A DNA stretch of 64,000 nt from JALSHZ01 sp964614535 (GTDB lineage Bacteria > Pseudomonadota > Gammaproteobacteria > UWMA-0217): the NCBI GenBank assembly GCA_964614535.1, contig CAZTOZ010000022.1:9615-73614 (forward strand). The letters run 5' to 3'. A program made the translations under genes and the position numbers. Every line of letters starts with the position of its first letter. Position 1 is the first letter of the stretch. A model generated the notes under the pieces. The model worked only from the letters and a program-made list of their open reading frames with translations. It ran no database searches and had not been told where the DNA came from. Below are positions 56,051 to 64,000 of this stretch, in pieces.

Positions 56051-56791
56051 TCAGGAATAGAGCGTCGGCACCCCCAACTGCTCATGGATCGCATTGGCCT
56101 GCTGCGGGGAGATGTTCAGCCCCTTGGCCAGCTTGTCGAGATACTCCGCCTCGGCCTGATGGTCGAGGTCGATGGCCAACAGCGACATCAGATAGATCTG
56201 CTGCTCCATCCCCTTCGGCACCTCGGCGATCAGATCCTCCAGACTGGTCTGCGAAGCCATCTCCCGCTTGACCAGCGCCAACTCCTCGGGAGAAACGTCA
56301 TCTCCCAGATGCTCGGTCAGCTTGCGCTGCTCCTCGGCATCGATCTCGCCATCGGCCTTGGCCGCCGCAATCATCGCCCGCAGCATCAGCTCCGCCTCCT
56401 TCTCCTGATCGGGTGTCGCCTCGATCTGGCTGGCCGGCGCACCGGACAACGCCTGGTTGAGCAATGCCCCCAAGCCACCGCCAGCGCCGCCGCCACCTAG
56501 CGAGTCGAGCAGGCCGCCCAGACCACTGGACGACTGGCCACCCGCCTGCTGACCGCCCATCATCCCCGAGAGAATCGAACCCAGTCCCCCAGCCTGCTGG
56601 CTGCCACCGCCCATCAAGCCACGCAACATGTCACCGGCCCCTCCGCTAGAGCCACTGGACCCACCAAGCACACTGCCGAGCAGGCCGCCCAGGCCGCTGC
56701 TGCCCGCGCTGCTGCCTCCCATCATCTTGCCGATACCGCGCGCCGCGATCATGCCGATTGCCACCTTTCCAAGCGTTCCTACCAGACTCAT
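56051..56791 (-). CDS. DUF533/TerB-like protein (YebE-type)
   Basis: A 246-residue protein. The N-terminus (SLVGTLGKVAIGMIAARGIGKMMGG) is hydrophobic and the next 90 residues are extremely Gly/Ser-rich low-complexity sequence. The C-terminal half is a DUF533/TerB helical domain with an acidic metal-binding-like stretch (MLRAMIAAAKADGEIDAEEQRKL). The start at 56791 is preceded by AAGGTGGAAAGC; a GTG three codons upstream is possible. Function is unknown; E. coli YebE is an envelope-stress-induced inner-membrane protein. Confidence 0.85.
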   Translation of the reverse strand: MSLVGTLGKVAIGMIAARGIGKMMGGSSAGSSGLGGLLGSVLGGSSGSSGGAGDMLRGLMGGGSQQAGGLGSILSGMMGGQQAGGQSSSGLGGLLDSLGGGGAGGGLGALLNQALSGAPASQIEATPDQEKEAELMLRAMIAAAKADGEIDAEEQRKLTEHLGDDVSPEELALVKREMASQTSLEDLIAEVPKGMEQQIYLMSLLAIDLDHQAEAEYLDKLAKGLNISPQQANAIHEQLGVPTLYS

Positions 56792-56993
56792 GCTTTCCAC
56801 CTTGCCTTTGGTTGTTCATACGCCGGGGCCATCCCGTCCAAACATGCATGTGACGGCCCTCACAAAACAGTAAGTGTAGCACTCTGGACCAAAGCCCCGG
56901 TGCTACCCATGTGATTTTGTGTCACAAGCAAGCAGCGGAAGAACGAGCAACAGTCAGGTATAGTCCACCCGATAGTAATCACCCCCTGGCCTC

Positions 56994-58619
56994 ATGAAAA
57001 AAGGCAACACCAAAGGAAGCTGGCTGCCCAGCCTTCTCTTCATCGTCGGGCTGGCCTTCCCCAATGCGGTCTATCTTTTTCAGTCGCCCGACACGAAAGC
57101 CGCCACCGCTTTGCTGCTGTCACTCATTCTGTTGGCGGGCCTGATGCGCCTACTGCAAAACCACCCCTGGTTGCTGGCGAGCGTGAGCATCGTGTTGGCC
57201 ATACTGGCAGCCATCGACACCATTCACCTGCTGGACTACGGCGCCCACATCTCGGCCGGTGCCATCGGGGCCATTTTCGATACCGATCCCAAAGAAGCCA
57301 GTGAATTCTTCCTTTCAGTCTCGAACGCCACCATTCCGGTATCAATAGGCTTTGCGATACTGGCGGCACTATTGGTGCTACTCCATCGAAAAACCAATAA
57401 CCAGCCAATATCAACAAACCATCGCTGGATCACAACGCTGATGCTGGTACTGCCAATAATCGACTTTGCCGCCAAGGGCAGCAGCTGGAACTCGGCCCCA
57501 ATACGCCCAATCAAAGCAATCTACGACTATTGGCACGAAAAAGAACATGCGCAACAACTGTCTCGCGAGCGCAAACATTTTCGCTTTGACGCGCATCGTA
57601 ACGTGCCGGCAGCGCCAGACGAACATTTCGTGCTCATCTTGGGTGAGTCGGTCCGGCGAGACCATCTCCAGCCGTATGGCTACCCGCGTCCAACGTCCCC
57701 CCAGCTGACCAAGCGAGATGACCTGCTGCTCTTTACCGATGTCGTGTCACCCGCCAATCAGACCCGGCGTTCGGTAAAAATGATGCTCTCCCCAGCCACC
57801 GCCCTCGACCTTTCAGATTTCTACCGCAAGGGGACCATCGTCAATCTGGCGAACGAGGCGGGGTTCCACACAACGTGGCTGTCGAATCAGGGACGCTATG
57901 GCCAACATGACACCGAGGTAAGCAGTATTGGACGCGACGCCGACCTGCGGGTATTCACCAACACCGATTGGGATACTCACTCGCTGGATGAACGACTCAT
58001 CAGCCCATTCCACAATATCGCAAGCGATAGGAGCAAACCCCGTTTTACAGTCGTCCACCTGCTGGGAAGCCATGGCTCATACTTTCGCCGCTATCCACCC
58101 GCATTTGACTATTTCCACGACACCCCACCCGGCAGCGATGGGATGAACGAGTCGTTGAAAAACGCCATCAACGCCTACGACAACTCGCTTCGTTACACCG
58201 ACAGCATCATCGACCAGATCATTCGCATTCTCGAAAAAACCAAAGCCCTCGGCTGCGCGATCTACAGCCCCGACCATGGTGAAATTCTGGGAGAGGTCAA
58301 TGGACGCACGACCCACGGCTTCCCCACCGTCCAGCGTCCGGAAGCAGAAATCCCATTCATCGTCTGGTGCAGCCAGTCCTATCGACAGCGACACCCCGAC
58401 GTCTGGGCGCGCTTGTCCGCCAACCGCCATCTTCCGTTTTCAACCGAGCATCTGTTCGATCTGTTGGCCGACATGATGGCTATCGACTACCCTGGGGACC
58501 AACCGTCCACCAGCATCGCCAATCCCAGCTTCGAACCACCATCCACACGCTATCTCCTGGGTACCAACGGCCACCCTGTCTCCTACGAATCCTTCGCCAC
58601 CAACGACCAACCGAAATGA
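56994..58619 (+). CDS. Phosphoethanolamine transferase-like membrane enzyme (EptA/CptA family)
   Basis: A 541-residue inner-membrane enzyme with four or five N-terminal helices (about 10-160) and a periplasmic sulfatase-fold domain. It likely transfers phosphoethanolamine to LPS. Motifs: LGES (216-219) for metal binding, the likely nucleophile Thr257 in SPANQTRRSVKMMLS, VVHLLGSHGSYF and YSPDHGE. Unlike EptA it lacks the disulfide cysteines around the nucleophile, as in CptA-like members. GC content is visibly lower than in its neighbours. Its stop overlaps the next gene (ATGA), so it leads the envelope-glycan operon. Confidence 0.85.
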   Translation: MKKGNTKGSWLPSLLFIVGLAFPNAVYLFQSPDTKAATALLLSLILLAGLMRLLQNHPWLLASVSIVLAILAAIDTIHLLDYGAHISAGAIGAIFDTDPKEASEFFLSVSNATIPVSIGFAILAALLVLLHRKTNNQPISTNHRWITTLMLVLPIIDFAAKGSSWNSAPIRPIKAIYDYWHEKEHAQQLSRERKHFRFDAHRNVPAAPDEHFVLILGESVRRDHLQPYGYPRPTSPQLTKRDDLLLFTDVVSPANQTRRSVKMMLSPATALDLSDFYRKGTIVNLANEAGFHTTWLSNQGRYGQHDTEVSSIGRDADLRVFTNTDWDTHSLDERLISPFHNIASDRSKPRFTVVHLLGSHGSYFRRYPPAFDYFHDTPPGSDGMNESLKNAINAYDNSLRYTDSIIDQIIRILEKTKALGCAIYSPDHGEILGEVNGRTTHGFPTVQRPEAEIPFIVWCSQSYRQRHPDVWARLSANRHLPFSTEHLFDLLADMMAIDYPGDQPSTSIANPSFEPPSTRYLLGTNGHPVSYESFATNDQPK

Positions 58620-59734
58620 GCCACCGCTCCCCACACCTCGCCATCCTCGTCTCCTACTCCGGCCAGGGCGGCGTGGAGAAGGTCATCGACAACCTGCTGC
58701 CGGCGCTGGCGGATCGCGGCTGTCGAATCGATCTGCTGCTGATTCGTGACAAGGGGCTGGTGGCCGAGCGCTTCCCGCCCAACGTGCGCATCGTCCGGCT
58801 GCGCAGCCGCCACGCATTGACGGCGTTGCCCGAACTGACCGGCTACCTGCGGAAGAACCGACCGCCGGTGTTGATGGCCGTGCGTCACCGGGCCATCAAG
58901 GTGGCGGTGCTGGCACGCCGCATCAGCGGTGCCGACACGCGCATCGTCGGCCAGATTCACACCACCGCCTCGGTCGCGATGCAAAACTGGAACGCCATCA
59001 AGCGCTGGCGCTGGCGACGCGAAACGCGGCGCTACTACCACCATTGCGATCTGATGGTTGGGGTTTCACGGGGGGTTGCCGACGACATCCGCCAGATGGC
59101 CGGGCTGCCGGCCGACAGAGTGACTGCCATCTACAACCCGATCATCACCACGGAGACGATGTCGGCGTTGCCACGGTTGCCCGACCACCCCTGGCTCCAC
59201 CCGCCTGGACCGCCCGTCGTCCTCAGCGCCGGCAGGCTGACACGGCAGAAGGACTTTCCCACCCTCATCCGCGCCTTCGCAATCGTCGCAAAAAACCGGC
59301 CTGCCCGCCTGATCATTCTTGGCGAAGGCAAGGAGCGGCCCGCGCTGGAGGCGTTGATCGCCACCCTGGGGCTGCAACAAAAGGTGGCGCTGCCAGGGCA
59401 TGTGGACGATCCCCTGGCCTGGATGGCCGCCGCCGACCTCTTCGTTCTCTCGTCGATCTGGGAGGGCTTCGGCAATGTACTGGCCGAGGCCATGGCCGTC
59501 GGTACGCCGGTCGTGGCCACCGACTGCCCCCACGGCCCACGCGAGATTCTGCACGATGGACGGCTCGGCCCGCTGGTACCGATGCAAAACCCAACCGCGC
59601 TGGCCGAGGCCATGGTCCGGACACTGGCCTCGCCCCCCGCCCCCGAGACGCTCCAGGCGGGATTGACCGAATTCACCACCGCTACCGCCGCCGACCGTTA
59701 CATCGACGCGCTGTCACTGGCATGCGGGCAATAG
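58616..59734 (+). CDS. Glycosyltransferase family 4
   Basis: A 372-residue GT-B fold glycosyltransferase. It begins with SHRSPHLAILVSYSGQGGVEKVIDNLLPAL (Gly-rich acceptor-site loop). The donor domain has VVLSAGRLTRQKDFPTLIRAF, LIILGEGKERPAL and the EX7E signature in SSIWEGFGNVLAEAMAVGTP. The sugar and acceptor are unknown, but overlap with the phosphoethanolamine transferase and proximity to waaC/kdtA-type genes point to LPS core or a related glycan. The start at 58616 overlaps the upstream stop. Confidence 0.9.
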   Translation: MSHRSPHLAILVSYSGQGGVEKVIDNLLPALADRGCRIDLLLIRDKGLVAERFPPNVRIVRLRSRHALTALPELTGYLRKNRPPVLMAVRHRAIKVAVLARRISGADTRIVGQIHTTASVAMQNWNAIKRWRWRRETRRYYHHCDLMVGVSRGVADDIRQMAGLPADRVTAIYNPIITTETMSALPRLPDHPWLHPPGPPVVLSAGRLTRQKDFPTLIRAFAIVAKNRPARLIILGEGKERPALEALIATLGLQQKVALPGHVDDPLAWMAAADLFVLSSIWEGFGNVLAEAMAVGTPVVATDCPHGPREILHDGRLGPLVPMQNPTALAEAMVRTLASPPAPETLQAGLTEFTTATAADRYIDALSLACGQ

Positions 59735-59780
59735 CCCGTCGGTGCTGTACAATTCCGACTTTTCATCGACTGCCCGATCC

Positions 59781-60443
59781 ATGCTGCTCTCCCACCGCTA
59801 CAACTTCCTGTTCGTGCACATCGCCAAGACCGGCGGGACCAGCGTCCGCGCCGCGCTCAACAAACTGCGCTGGCGTGATCCGATGTACTGGCTGATGTTT
59901 CCCTGCCACAAACTCAGCCAGGCCACCGGCCACCGCATCGGCACCAGGTTCCCCCGCCACAGCAAGATCATCGCCGCCAAGGAGATGTTGCCGGCGGAGT
60001 TCTTCGGTCGGCTCTACAAGTTCGCCTTCGTTCGCAACCCATGGGATCTGCAGGTGAGTTCGTTCCACCACATCCGCCGCGAGCGACCGCAGGTGATGAA
60101 CGGCATCGACGACTTCAACCAGTTCATGCGCTACAAGTTCGACCCGGGCCGTCCCTACCAGTATCACATCGACACCTCGCTGCAGCGGCAGACCGATTAT
60201 CTGGTCGATCTGGAAGGCGAGCTGCTGACCGACTTCATCGGCCACACCGAACGGCTGCAGCAGGATTTCGACGAGGTCTGCGACAACATCGGCATTCCAC
60301 GGACCACGTTGCCGCGCAAGCGCGAAGCGAAGGACCGCAAAAAGGACTATCGTAGTTATTACGACGATGACGTGGCGGAGCTGGTGGCCCGGCACTTTGC
60401 CCGCGACATCGAAATGCTCGGCTACCGTTTCGACCCCGACTGA
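59781..60443 (+). CDS. PAPS-dependent sulfotransferase, carbohydrate type
   Basis: A 220-residue protein of the Sulfotransfer_2-like family that includes carbohydrate sulfotransferases. The 5'-phosphosulfate-binding loop is FVHIAKTGGTSVRAAL (11-26) and the 3'-phosphate-binding motif is FVRNPWDLQVSSF (83-95, with R85 and Ser93/94). The start at 59781 (MLLSHRYNFLFVHIAKT) gives the usual family N-terminus; a GTG at 59742 is less likely. It lies between a GT4 gene and a heptosyltransferase gene (4-bp gap), so its acceptor is likely a sugar of the LPS core or a surface glycan. Confidence 0.88.
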   Translation: MLLSHRYNFLFVHIAKTGGTSVRAALNKLRWRDPMYWLMFPCHKLSQATGHRIGTRFPRHSKIIAAKEMLPAEFFGRLYKFAFVRNPWDLQVSSFHHIRRERPQVMNGIDDFNQFMRYKFDPGRPYQYHIDTSLQRQTDYLVDLEGELLTDFIGHTERLQQDFDEVCDNIGIPRTTLPRKREAKDRKKDYRSYYDDDVAELVARHFARDIEMLGYRFDPD

Positions 60444-60447
60444 CGCC

Positions 60448-61476
60448 ATGCAACGGATACTGCTGATCCGCCTCAGCGCCATTGGCGACATCGTCTTCGC
60501 CTCACCGATGATCAACGCCTTGCGCCGCCGCTACCCGGAGGCCCACATCGCCTGGCTGACGGAGCCGGCGCAGCAATCGCTGCTGGAACACCACCCCGGC
60601 CTCGACGAAGTGATCGTCTGGCCGAAAGCGGAGTGGAAGGCGCTCTGGCGGCAACGCCGTTACCTCACGCTGTGGCGCCGGCTGCGGGTTTTCGCCGCGG
60701 CGCTGAAGGCACGCCGCTTCGACACCGCCATCGACATGCAGGGGCTGCTCAAGAGCGGCCTCTGGGCGCGGCTGTCGGGCGCACCAACGCGGATCGGCCT
60801 CGGCTCGCGGGAGGGCAGCCGGCACCTGATGACGCAAGTGGTGGAAAAAGGCGGCGACGAACACATGATCGGCTCCGAATACCGCCACCTCGCCGCTGTG
60901 CTCGGGCTCGAATCGGATCCCTTCCCGATGCTGGTGCAAAGCGACCTGAAATCGATCCGCCACGCCGACGCAGTGATCGAAAACCACGGCCTGACGGCGG
61001 GGTTCGCCATCATCTGCCCGTTCACCACCCGCCCGCAGAAACACTGGTTCGACGACGCCTGGCAAACACTCGCGAAGAAACTCCGCGAGACGTTCGGGCT
61101 GCCGGTGGTCATGCTCGGCGGCCCGGCCGATCGCGATGCCGCCCGGCGAATCGCCGCCGGCACCGACATCATCGACTTCACCGGCGAAACCACGCTGCTG
61201 GAGGCCAATGCGCTGATCGCCCGCTGCACGCTACTGGTCGGCGTCGATACCGGCCTCACTCACCTCGGCACCGCCTGGCACAAACCCACCGTCTGCCTGT
61301 TCGGCTCGACGCGCCCCTACCTGCAAACCGACAGCCCGCGCACGCGTGTCATCTACCACGCACTGCCCTGCTCCCCCTGCCGCCGCTCTCCCACCTGCAA
61401 TGGCGCGTTCCCCTGCCTGCGCGAGATCACCGCCGACGAGGTCCGCGACGAAGCGAAAAAGGCACTGTCCGCATGA
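60448..61476 (+). CDS. LPS heptosyltransferase (GT9, WaaC-like)
   Basis: A 342-residue GT9 enzyme adding ADP-heptose to the LPS inner core. It begins MQRILLIRLSAIGDIVFASPMINAL, the family N-terminus, and has DTAIDMQGLLKSGLWARL, ICPFTTRPQKHWFDDAW, VVMLGGPADRD and VGVDTGLTHLGTAW. The IDMQGLLKS segment is closer to heptosyltransferase I (WaaC) than to WaaF. The C-terminus carries four cysteines (SPCRRSPTCNGAFPCLREI). It overlaps the next glycosyltransferase by four bases. Confidence 0.88.
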   Translation: MQRILLIRLSAIGDIVFASPMINALRRRYPEAHIAWLTEPAQQSLLEHHPGLDEVIVWPKAEWKALWRQRRYLTLWRRLRVFAAALKARRFDTAIDMQGLLKSGLWARLSGAPTRIGLGSREGSRHLMTQVVEKGGDEHMIGSEYRHLAAVLGLESDPFPMLVQSDLKSIRHADAVIENHGLTAGFAIICPFTTRPQKHWFDDAWQTLAKKLRETFGLPVVMLGGPADRDAARRIAAGTDIIDFTGETTLLEANALIARCTLLVGVDTGLTHLGTAWHKPTVCLFGSTRPYLQTDSPRTRVIYHALPCSPCRRSPTCNGAFPCLREITADEVRDEAKKALSA

Positions 61477-62588
61477 GAATCCTGCATGTCGAAACCGGGC
61501 GGCATCTCTACGGCGGCGCGCGCCAGGTCGGCTACATCGTCGCCGGCTTGCAGGCGCGGGGCATCGACAACCTCCTCGCCGCGCCAGCCGACAGCGCCAT
61601 TCTCACCGCACTGGCGCAACAGTGTACCGCCACCGTCCCGCTGCAGACCCGGCGTGGCAGCGGTTACAGCCTCTACCGCGAACTGGTCGAAGCCATCGAT
61701 CGCCACCACCCCGACCTCCTCCACATCCACAGCCGGCGGCTGGCGGTCGATTTTTGGGGCGGCCTGGCGGCACGAAAAAAAAACCTGCCGGCGGTTCTGT
61801 CGCGCCGTGTCGACAACCCGGAGAGCACGGCCGTCGTGCGACTGAAGTACCGCCTGTTCGATCATGTCATCGCCATTTCGGACGGCATCCGCAACGTGCT
61901 GCTGAGCGAAGGCCTGCGTGACGAAAAAGTCACCACCGTCCGCAGCGCCATCGACATCGATGAATTCACCACCCACTGCCGGCGCAGCGACTTCGAGCAA
62001 GCGTTCAACCTGCCCGCCGGCAGCCTCGTCATCGCCGTCATCGCGCAACTGATTCCACGCAAGGGCCATCGTCATCTGCTCCACATCCTTCCCCAACTCG
62101 TCGAAAAATACCCCAAGATCCGCGTACTCCTCTTCGGCCGCGGCCCGGAAGCGGAAGCGCTCGAGGCAGAGGTCGAACGGCTGGGGCTTTCCAGCATCGT
62201 GCGCTTTGCGGGATTCCGCGACGATCTGCCGCGGTGGCTGCCTTGCATCGACCTCGTCGTCCACCCCGCCGACATGGAAGGCCTCGGCATCTCGTTGATC
62301 CAGGCCGCCGCCAGCGGCGTACCCATCGTCGCCAGCCGGGTCGGCGGCATTCCGGAAATCGTTCGTGATGGAATCAACGGACGGCTGATCGAACCGGGCG
62401 ACACCACCGAACTGACCAATGCCCTGAGCGAACTCATCGACGACGCATCGCTGCGAAAAGAGATGGGCGCAGCCGGAAGAAAAATCACTGAAACCGAATT
62501 CTCGATCGAACAAATGATCGACGGCAATCTCGCCATCTACCGGCGGCTCCTGCCGGACTCCGACGACCAAAACCCCCAACCTCGATAG
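61473..62588 (+). CDS. Glycosyltransferase family 4
   Basis: A 371-residue GT-B enzyme. The N-terminus MRILHVETGRHLYGGARQVGYIVAGL carries the Gly-rich acceptor loop; the C-terminal donor domain has VIAVIAQLIPRKGHRHLL, VLLFGRGPEAEALEAE and the EX7E region HPADMEGLGISLIQAAASGVP, with Glu in MEG and a Gln where the second Glu is usual. It probably extends the LPS core after the heptosyltransferase. ATGA overlap with the upstream gene couples translation, and kdtA follows 7 bp downstream. Confidence 0.9.
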   Translation: MRILHVETGRHLYGGARQVGYIVAGLQARGIDNLLAAPADSAILTALAQQCTATVPLQTRRGSGYSLYRELVEAIDRHHPDLLHIHSRRLAVDFWGGLAARKKNLPAVLSRRVDNPESTAVVRLKYRLFDHVIAISDGIRNVLLSEGLRDEKVTTVRSAIDIDEFTTHCRRSDFEQAFNLPAGSLVIAVIAQLIPRKGHRHLLHILPQLVEKYPKIRVLLFGRGPEAEALEAEVERLGLSSIVRFAGFRDDLPRWLPCIDLVVHPADMEGLGISLIQAAASGVPIVASRVGGIPEIVRDGINGRLIEPGDTTELTNALSELIDDASLRKEMGAAGRKITETEFSIEQMIDGNLAIYRRLLPDSDDQNPQPR

Positions 62589-62595
62589 CCACTCC

Positions 62596-63870
62596 GTGAC
62601 CCGATACCTCTACAGCGCCCTGCTCTATCTGCTCGCCCCGCTACCGTTCATCAAACTGTGGTGGCGCGGTCGCAAGCTGCCGGCCTACCGGCGCCGCTGG
62701 GGGGAAAGACTGGCCCTTTTCCAGCACCTGCCCGACAAACCACGAATCTGGCTGCACGCCGTCTCGGTCGGCGAGACCATTGCCGCCGCCCCGCTGGTCA
62801 ACACACTACTGGAACGCTTCCCCAACCATGCGCTGCTCGTCACCACCACCACGCCAACCGGTTCGGAACAAGTGCAACGACTGTTTGGAAACCGCGTGGA
62901 ACACCTCTACTTCCCCTACGATCTACCCGGCGTCGTCCGCCGGTTCCTAGACAAGACCCGGCCCGCGCTGCTGGTCGTCATGGAAACGGAGCTGTGGCCC
63001 AACTGCTTCCACCACTGCCGGCGGCGGCGCATACCCATCATCATCGCCAACGCCCGCCTCTCACCAAGCACCTTCGATGGCTACCGAAAGATCGGCTGGT
63101 TCATAAAACAGACGCTACGAGACGTGAGCCACATCGCCGCCCAAAGCCAGGCCGACCACCAGCGTTTCATACAACTTGGCGCCTCACCGGACAAGGTACG
63201 GAATATCGGCAACATCAAATACGACCTCACCCTGAACCAAGGGCAAATCGACGCCGGCCGGGCGTTGAGAAAAACCCTGGGCGAAACCCGCCCGGTTTGG
63301 ATCGCCGCCTCGACCCACGAAGGCGAAGAGAAGATCTGCATAGACGCACACAAGAGACTGCGAAAAATCTTCGGCAACGCACTGCTGATCCTCGTTCCCC
63401 GCCACCCCGAGCGATTCGACGCCGTAGCCGAACGGTGCTCGGCACCGGGCCTCACCTGCAAACGCCGCAGCCGAGACGAACGACCCGACAACGACACCGC
63501 CATCTACCTGGCCGACACCATGGGCGAACTCATCCTTCTTTATGCAGCCAGCGACATCGCCTTCGTCGGCGGCAGCTTCACCCCCACGGGCGGCCACAAC
63601 CCCCTGGAACCCGCCGCCCTTGGCCTACCCGTAGTCACCGGACCAACCATCCACAACTTCGAGGCACCCTACCAGGCACTCGCAAACAAAGGCGCAGCAC
63701 GCATCCTGGAAGAGCCAGCGAAATTGGCCAGCACACTAATCGACTGGATGCAGAACGACAACGAGCGGCACCTCCGCGGCCAAAAGGCAATGCAGTTGGT
63801 AGAGGAGAACCGCGGCGCGGTGGAGAAAATCGTTGATCGGGTAATTGCCGAAACGCCACCTTATGGGTAA
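62596..63870 (+). CDS. waaA: Kdo transferase
   Basis: 3-deoxy-D-manno-octulosonate transferase (KdtA, GT30), which attaches Kdo to lipid A precursor at the cytoplasmic face of the inner membrane. The 424 residues begin with a membrane anchor (YSALLYLLAPLPFIKLWW), then HAVSVGETIAAAPLV with the catalytic Glu, TTTTPTGSEQV, VVMETELWPN, ASTHEGEE and VGGSFTPTGGHNPLEPAALG. It starts at GTG 62596. It is the last gene of the cluster seen in the window. Confidence 0.96.
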   Translation: MTRYLYSALLYLLAPLPFIKLWWRGRKLPAYRRRWGERLALFQHLPDKPRIWLHAVSVGETIAAAPLVNTLLERFPNHALLVTTTTPTGSEQVQRLFGNRVEHLYFPYDLPGVVRRFLDKTRPALLVVMETELWPNCFHHCRRRRIPIIIANARLSPSTFDGYRKIGWFIKQTLRDVSHIAAQSQADHQRFIQLGASPDKVRNIGNIKYDLTLNQGQIDAGRALRKTLGETRPVWIAASTHEGEEKICIDAHKRLRKIFGNALLILVPRHPERFDAVAERCSAPGLTCKRRSRDERPDNDTAIYLADTMGELILLYAASDIAFVGGSFTPTGGHNPLEPAALGLPVVTGPTIHNFEAPYQALANKGAARILEEPAKLASTLIDWMQNDNERHLRGQKAMQLVEENRGAVEKIVDRVIAETPPYG

Positions 63871-64000
63871 CACCCAAGGCGGCCGGATGGGAGAACCGAG
63901 TTTCAAGAGCCGAAAGACCATCCAGCACCGGCCCACACAGTGGTCATCCATCCTCTTCTTCAGGGATTTGTTTCACGGCAGTGATATTTTCGTGACACAA
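63871..64000. other. Window end without recognised features
   Basis: The last 130 bp after waaA show no gene start, hairpin terminator or repeat that I can support. Confidence 0.5.

Overview
This GC-rich window (roughly 60-65% by eye) looks like chromosome from a chemolithotrophic, sulfur-oxidising gammaproteobacterium. It carries aprBA (dissimilatory APS reductase) beside conserved gammaproteobacterial blocks: tig-clpP-clpX-lon-hupB-ppiD flanked by two tRNA groups, yoaA-tsaB, mrcB, yejABEF, fabI and a waa/kdtA lipopolysaccharide core cluster. I see no transposase, integrase, phage gene or CRISPR array. The only defence or mobile-type item is a RES/DUF2384 toxin-antitoxin pair.

Layout. 0-3.5 kb: the end of an unrecognised gene, a BFD-type iron-sulfur protein, and convergent aprBA. 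3.7-14.2 kb: a membrane-anchored metzincin-like protease, bpt, an exported 12-fold repeat protein with a peptidoglycan-binding tail, ampD, rep, a nucleotidase/phosphoesterase pair and an LtaS-like alkaline-phosphatase-fold enzyme. 14.8-21.5 kb: an acetate uptake and activation cluster (DUF4212 protein, sodium:solute symporter, cNMP/CBS/DUF294 regulator, DnaQ-like exonuclease, acs). 21.8-28.7 kb: phosphofructokinase, carbonic anhydrase, rhlE-type helicase, tpx, the toxin-antitoxin pair and tsaB. 28.7-36.1 kb: yoaA, an LpoP-like lipoprotein overlapping mrcB, and a kinase-like pair. 36.4-43.9 kb: yejFEBA, fabI and a DUF465 protein. 44-53.3 kb, all on the minus strand: four tRNAs (Pro, Arg, His, Leu), tig, clpP, clpX, lon, hupB, two tRNAs (Val, Asp) and ppiD. 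53.5-56 kb: folD and an ATP-sulfurylase-like/APS-kinase fusion. 57-63.9 kb: an envelope cluster with a phosphoethanolamine transferase, two GT4 glycosyltransferases, a PAPS-type sulfotransferase, a heptosyltransferase and Kdo transferase.

The most interesting reading joins distant parts of the window. The fusion protein at 54317-56011 keeps a canonical APS kinase, but its ATP-sulfurylase domain has lost the catalytic residues. It therefore probably makes PAPS from APS that it does not make itself. In a sulfur oxidiser, AprBA running oxidatively produces APS. A sulfotransferase, which would consume PAPS, sits inside the lipopolysaccharide core cluster just downstream. This suggests a route from sulfite oxidation to a sulfated surface glycan; it is an inference and needs testing.

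Regulatory sequence that can be read directly includes a near-consensus heat-shock (sigma-32) promoter before lon, a sigma-70 promoter before the tRNA-Pro group, a 13-bp perfect palindrome wrapped around the hupB -10 box, a palindromic operator candidate before the toxin-antitoxin pair, and several strong hairpin terminators.
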